A DNA stretch of 64,000 nt from an uncultured Alphaproteobacteria bacterium (GTDB lineage Bacteria > Pseudomonadota > Alphaproteobacteria > RF32 > CAG-239): the NCBI GenBank assembly GCA_934271715.1, contig CAKQRZ010000004.1, forward strand, positions 1 through 64,000, given 5' to 3'. Positions within the stretch are counted from its first letter, which is position 1. Each line of letters begins with the position of its first letter. Both the position numbers and the translations under genes were made by a program. The notes under the pieces were generated by a model. It searched no databases, was not told the DNA's origin, and saw only the letters and a list, made by a program, of their open reading frames with translations. Of the stretch, positions 61,379 to 64,000 are shown one piece after another.

Positions 61379-62533
61379 ATGGCCGAGGAAAATAAAAATA
61401 AATCTTCTGATATTAAAGAAGCTGAAAAATATTATCAAAAACACCGCAATGATGAAGTTGACGAGGTGTTAAATCGCAGCGAGTCTTGGCAGGCCATAGC
61501 TAAGCAATTTGATAAATTTTCCGAAAATTCAGCCGGCGGGCATATTGTTAACGATATTGTTTTTTCCGGAAAAATGTTGCAAGGCGGCAGTTTTAACGGC
61601 GAAAATTTTGAAAATGCCGATTTCAGCGGCAGCAATATGCAGGAAAGCAGCTTTCAAAACGCCAATATGCAAAACGCTAATTTTACCGGAGCGGATTTAA
61701 GCGGCGCCGACTTCAGCGGTGCAAATCTTGACGGTGCAATTTTTGTGGGGGCGCAGCTTATCGGTACAAACTTTACCGGCGCACACATGCACGGCGTAAA
61801 ATTTCAGAATGCCAATCTGCAGGATGCTATTTTATTAGATGCGGATTTAGATAATCTTTCTATTGAAGAGCTGCAGGAGCTGGTTGAATATTTAGCTAAA
61901 TATTATCCGCATAAGCTGAATTTAACCCGCTTAAATCTGACGCTGCTTGATTTGAAACGCATTGACCTGACGCAGGTTAATCTGCGCGGCGTAGACTTTA
62001 CGGGCTGCGACTTTACCGGTGTGAATATCTATGAATTAGATTTAAGCGAATGTGTGATTTCTCCGGCGCAGATTGAACAGGCTATCGGGCATGTGCCGAC
62101 GGCTTTGGAATTGAAAAAGATTTTAGCGCCGAAAAATAAGAAAAAGCCGCAAAAAATGAAAGGTATTGATTTTGAAGACTTTTTTACCGGCGGAAATAAA
62201 AGCTTTGATTTAGATACTACGCGTATGGAAATAGATATCAATGCTATCGGCAAAAAAGGCAAAGAAATATTTAAGTCTTTTAAAAGAAAAGATTCTGATG
62301 ATAAAATCATGGAAAAGTTCGGCAAAGAAAAAGAAAGCCATCAGTCCGAAAAAAAAGAAAGCAATATAGACGAGCTGCGCAAAACCATAGAACAGCATAA
62401 GCGTGAAGTTTTGGAACGCCGTCAGGAAATGCAGGAACGTGAAAATAAAGAAAAAATGCGCGAGCAGATAAAAGAAAAAATCAAAGAAAATAAAGCCATG
62501 CTTATGCAAGCTCATTCTTCTAGGGAAAGATAA
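61379..62533 (+). CDS. pentapeptide-repeat protein with charged C-terminal tail
   Basis: 384 residues. About 75-150 and 190-225 are pentapeptide repeats of the A(D/N)(L/F)xx form (NADFSGSNMQ, GADLSGADFSGANL), giving a right-handed beta helix. The last 120 residues are a Lys/Glu-rich coiled coil. Cytosolic. Its stop overlaps the rarA start by 1 nt, so the two are coupled; some pentapeptide proteins mimic DNA, but no such role can be claimed here. Confidence 0.85.
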   Translation: MAEENKNKSSDIKEAEKYYQKHRNDEVDEVLNRSESWQAIAKQFDKFSENSAGGHIVNDIVFSGKMLQGGSFNGENFENADFSGSNMQESSFQNANMQNANFTGADLSGADFSGANLDGAIFVGAQLIGTNFTGAHMHGVKFQNANLQDAILLDADLDNLSIEELQELVEYLAKYYPHKLNLTRLNLTLLDLKRIDLTQVNLRGVDFTGCDFTGVNIYELDLSECVISPAQIEQAIGHVPTALELKKILAPKNKKKPQKMKGIDFEDFFTGGNKSFDLDTTRMEIDINAIGKKGKEIFKSFKRKDSDDKIMEKFGKEKESHQSEKKESNIDELRKTIEQHKREVLERRQEMQERENKEKMREQIKEKIKENKAMLMQAHSSRER

Positions 62534-63852
62534 TGGAAGACACGCTTTTTTCAAACAAAGTTAAACGCCCGCTGGCCGACAGGCTGCGTCCGACTAAATT
62601 AGAAGAAGTTGTCGGACAAGACCAGATTGTCGGGGCTAACGCTCCTTTGGGGCGCATGCTGAAATCAGGCAAAATAAGCTCTTTTATTTTGTGGGGGCCG
62701 CCGGGCTGCGGAAAAACTACTATTGCCCGTTTAATTGCTGAATATACAAATCTTTATTTTGAACAAATATCTGCGGTTTTTTCCGGTGTTGCCGATTTAA
62801 AACGGGTTTTTCAGTATGCTCAGGAACGCCGTGCCAATCAGGGGAAAGGCACCTTACTGTTTGTAGATGAAATTCATCGTTTTAATAAATCGCAGCAAGA
62901 TGGATTTTTGCCGTATGTTGAAGACGGTACAGTTATTTTAGTCGGCGCCACTACCGAAAATCCCTCGTTTGAACTTAATTCCGCTTTGCTTTCCCGCTGT
63001 CAGGTGTTTGTGCTTAACCGCTTAACTCCGGATGATTTTGAAATTTTGCTGGAGAGAGCGGAAAAAGAAGAGGGACGCAAGCTGCCGTTAGATGAAGAGG
63101 CCAGAGATTTTATTAAAGAAATTGCCGACGGCGACGGACGCTATATTTTGAATATTGCAGAAAATATATGGTCGTATGCCCAGAACGGAGAAATTTTTAA
63201 TAAAGAGCAAATTCTAAATATTATCCGCTCTCGGGCGCCGGTTTATGATAAAGGGCGGGACGGTCACTATAATTTAATTTCCGCCGTGCATAAATCTTTA
63301 CGAGGTTCAGATGTTGACGCTGCCCTATATTGGGTGGCTAGAATGCTTGTGGCTGGAGAAGACCCGCGCTATATTTTGCGCCGGTTGTTAAGATTTTCTG
63401 TTGAAGATGTTTCTTTAGCCGACCCTAACGCCGTCAGTCAAGCTATTGCTTGTAGTGAAACTTATGAGCGCTTGGGTTCGCCAGAAGGAGAACTAGCTAT
63501 TATGCAATTAACCGCCTATTTAGCAACAGCTCCTAAATCTGCAAGTGTGTATAAGGCGATGCATAAAGCATTTGACGCGGCTCGGCAAACAGGTTCATTG
63601 ATGCCGCCAAAACATATTTTGAACGCACCTACTAAATTGATGAAAGATTTAGGGTATAAAAAAGACTATATATATGACCAAGATTTAGAAGACGGCTTTT
63701 CCGGTCAAAATTATTTTCCGGACGGCATGAGCCGCGCTAAATATTATAATCCGGTAGACCGCGGTTTTGAGCGTGAAATTAAAAAGCGCATAGAATATTT
63801 TGATAAGCTGCGCAAGGAAAAACAAGCTAAAATGAAAGAAAAAAATGGCTGA
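62533..63852 (+). CDS. rarA: replication-associated recombination protein A (AAA+ ATPase)
   Basis: 439 residues. LRPTKLEEVVGQDQIVG, Walker A GPPGCGKTTIARLIA (about 55-69), Walker B LLFVDEIHRFNKSQQDGFLPYVEDG and sensor VGATTENPSFELNSALLSRC are diagnostic. C-terminal tetramerisation region (DPRYILRRLLRFSVEDVSLADPNA, LMKDLGYKKDYIYDQD). It acts at stalled replication forks. Coupled to the pentapeptide gene upstream and an unknown gene downstream. Confidence 0.96.
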   Translation: MEDTLFSNKVKRPLADRLRPTKLEEVVGQDQIVGANAPLGRMLKSGKISSFILWGPPGCGKTTIARLIAEYTNLYFEQISAVFSGVADLKRVFQYAQERRANQGKGTLLFVDEIHRFNKSQQDGFLPYVEDGTVILVGATTENPSFELNSALLSRCQVFVLNRLTPDDFEILLERAEKEEGRKLPLDEEARDFIKEIADGDGRYILNIAENIWSYAQNGEIFNKEQILNIIRSRAPVYDKGRDGHYNLISAVHKSLRGSDVDAALYWVARMLVAGEDPRYILRRLLRFSVEDVSLADPNAVSQAIACSETYERLGSPEGELAIMQLTAYLATAPKSASVYKAMHKAFDAARQTGSLMPPKHILNAPTKLMKDLGYKKDYIYDQDLEDGFSGQNYFPDGMSRAKYYNPVDRGFEREIKKRIEYFDKLRKEKQAKMKEKNG

Positions 63853-64000
63853 GTATATCTATAAAATATGTGTTAGCTATAATGTTTTTCGCAAGCTGCA
63901 GGAATGCGATATTATTCCAAGTCTTGAAGAAAATCATGTAGGGCTGGAAATTCATATTTCTAAAGAAGATTATAAAAAATTATCTGATGAGGAAAAGAAA
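63845..64000 (+). CDS. unknown protein, truncated by window end
   Basis: ATG 63845 overlaps the rarA stop by 8 nt, the same coupling as earlier in the operon. The 52 visible residues (MAEYIYKICVSYNVFRKLQ...) show no known motif, and the frame is open to the end of the window. Confidence 0.6.
   Translation, partial: MAEYIYKICVSYNVFRKLQECDIIPSLEENHVGLEIHISKEDYKKLSDEEKK

Noticed and set aside
1..64000. CRISPR arrays
   Set aside because: No run of evenly spaced identical repeats with unique spacers; the closest, the iteron array at 53697-53813, has 9-bp units and no cas genes nearby.

Overview
The window looks like an AT-rich chromosome segment of an alphaproteobacterium, probably a host-associated, fermentative lineage with a reduced genome. 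GcrA (11422-11877) and CarD are present. The neighbourhoods rho / coaE-dnaQ and smr-mltA-timA-secB are the ones that flank oriC in alphaproteobacteria. Pta-AckA, pyruvate phosphate dikinase and a flavodoxin-like reductase point to acetate-producing, PPi-linked carbon metabolism. Intergenic and in-gene palindromic repeats resemble Rickettsia palindromic elements. The species cannot be named from the sequence alone.

Layout. 0-6.3 kb: accessory region with three type IV pilin-like genes (one apparently switched off by a CT repeat), a Fic protein with a helically phased upstream repeat array, and a kinase/HAD pair in which the kinase carries an in-frame amber codon. 6.3-14.4 kb: cyclophilin, a cluster of ATP-grasp ligase + inactive transglutaminase-7TM + retropepsin-like lipoprotein, an OprB-like porin, GcrA, and unknown exported proteins. 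14.5-24 kb: sugar kinase + MFS permease, GNAT, PerM-type permease, DUF2066-like protein, pta-ackA, flavodoxin-like reductase, and a fifth-type pilin locus with a MITE-like insert directly upstream. 24-28.2 kb: small-RNA and micro-ORF candidates, histidine phosphatase, a MerR-type promoter driving a metallophosphoesterase, another pilin, and a tiny lipoprotein. 28.2-44.1 kb: an M49-like peptidase, a degenerate MEMO-AMMECR1 fusion, HAD and HD phosphohydrolases, serS, a PilS-like anchored protein, secA, a PpiC foldase, an HExxH protein, smr, mltA, timA, secB, trmL and carD. 44.1-50.6 kb: UvrA-like ABC protein, ppdK, and the sixth pilin. 50.66-55.36 kb: a 4.65-kb integrative element inserted in a tRNA-Thr gene, with integrase, FimB-sized recombinase, probable HUH Rep and an iteron array. 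55.3-64 kb: tRNA-Thr, a second MITE copy, an acyltransferase, rho, a probable oriC, then coaE-dnaQ-ampG and pentapeptide-rarA.

The most notable signal is a roughly 200-nt structured RNA in front of four of the six pilin-like genes. Three copies have a clear sigma70-type promoter (TTTACW-N17-TAAAAT/TATTTT). All four have an 8-bp 5' hairpin closed by a [G/A]AUA tetraloop. All four also have a long enclosing stem whose sequence differs completely between copies while pairing is kept, a hairpin whose 3' strand can instead pair with the segment just before the terminator, and an intrinsic terminator 26-40 nt before the pilin start codon. This is the architecture of an attenuator or riboswitch, and I do not recognise it as a known class.

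The pilin genes share an almost constant N-terminus and diverge afterwards. Repeats have inserted repeatedly into the part that prepilin peptidase should remove. Together these features suggest an expressed, variable and switchable surface-fibre repertoire.
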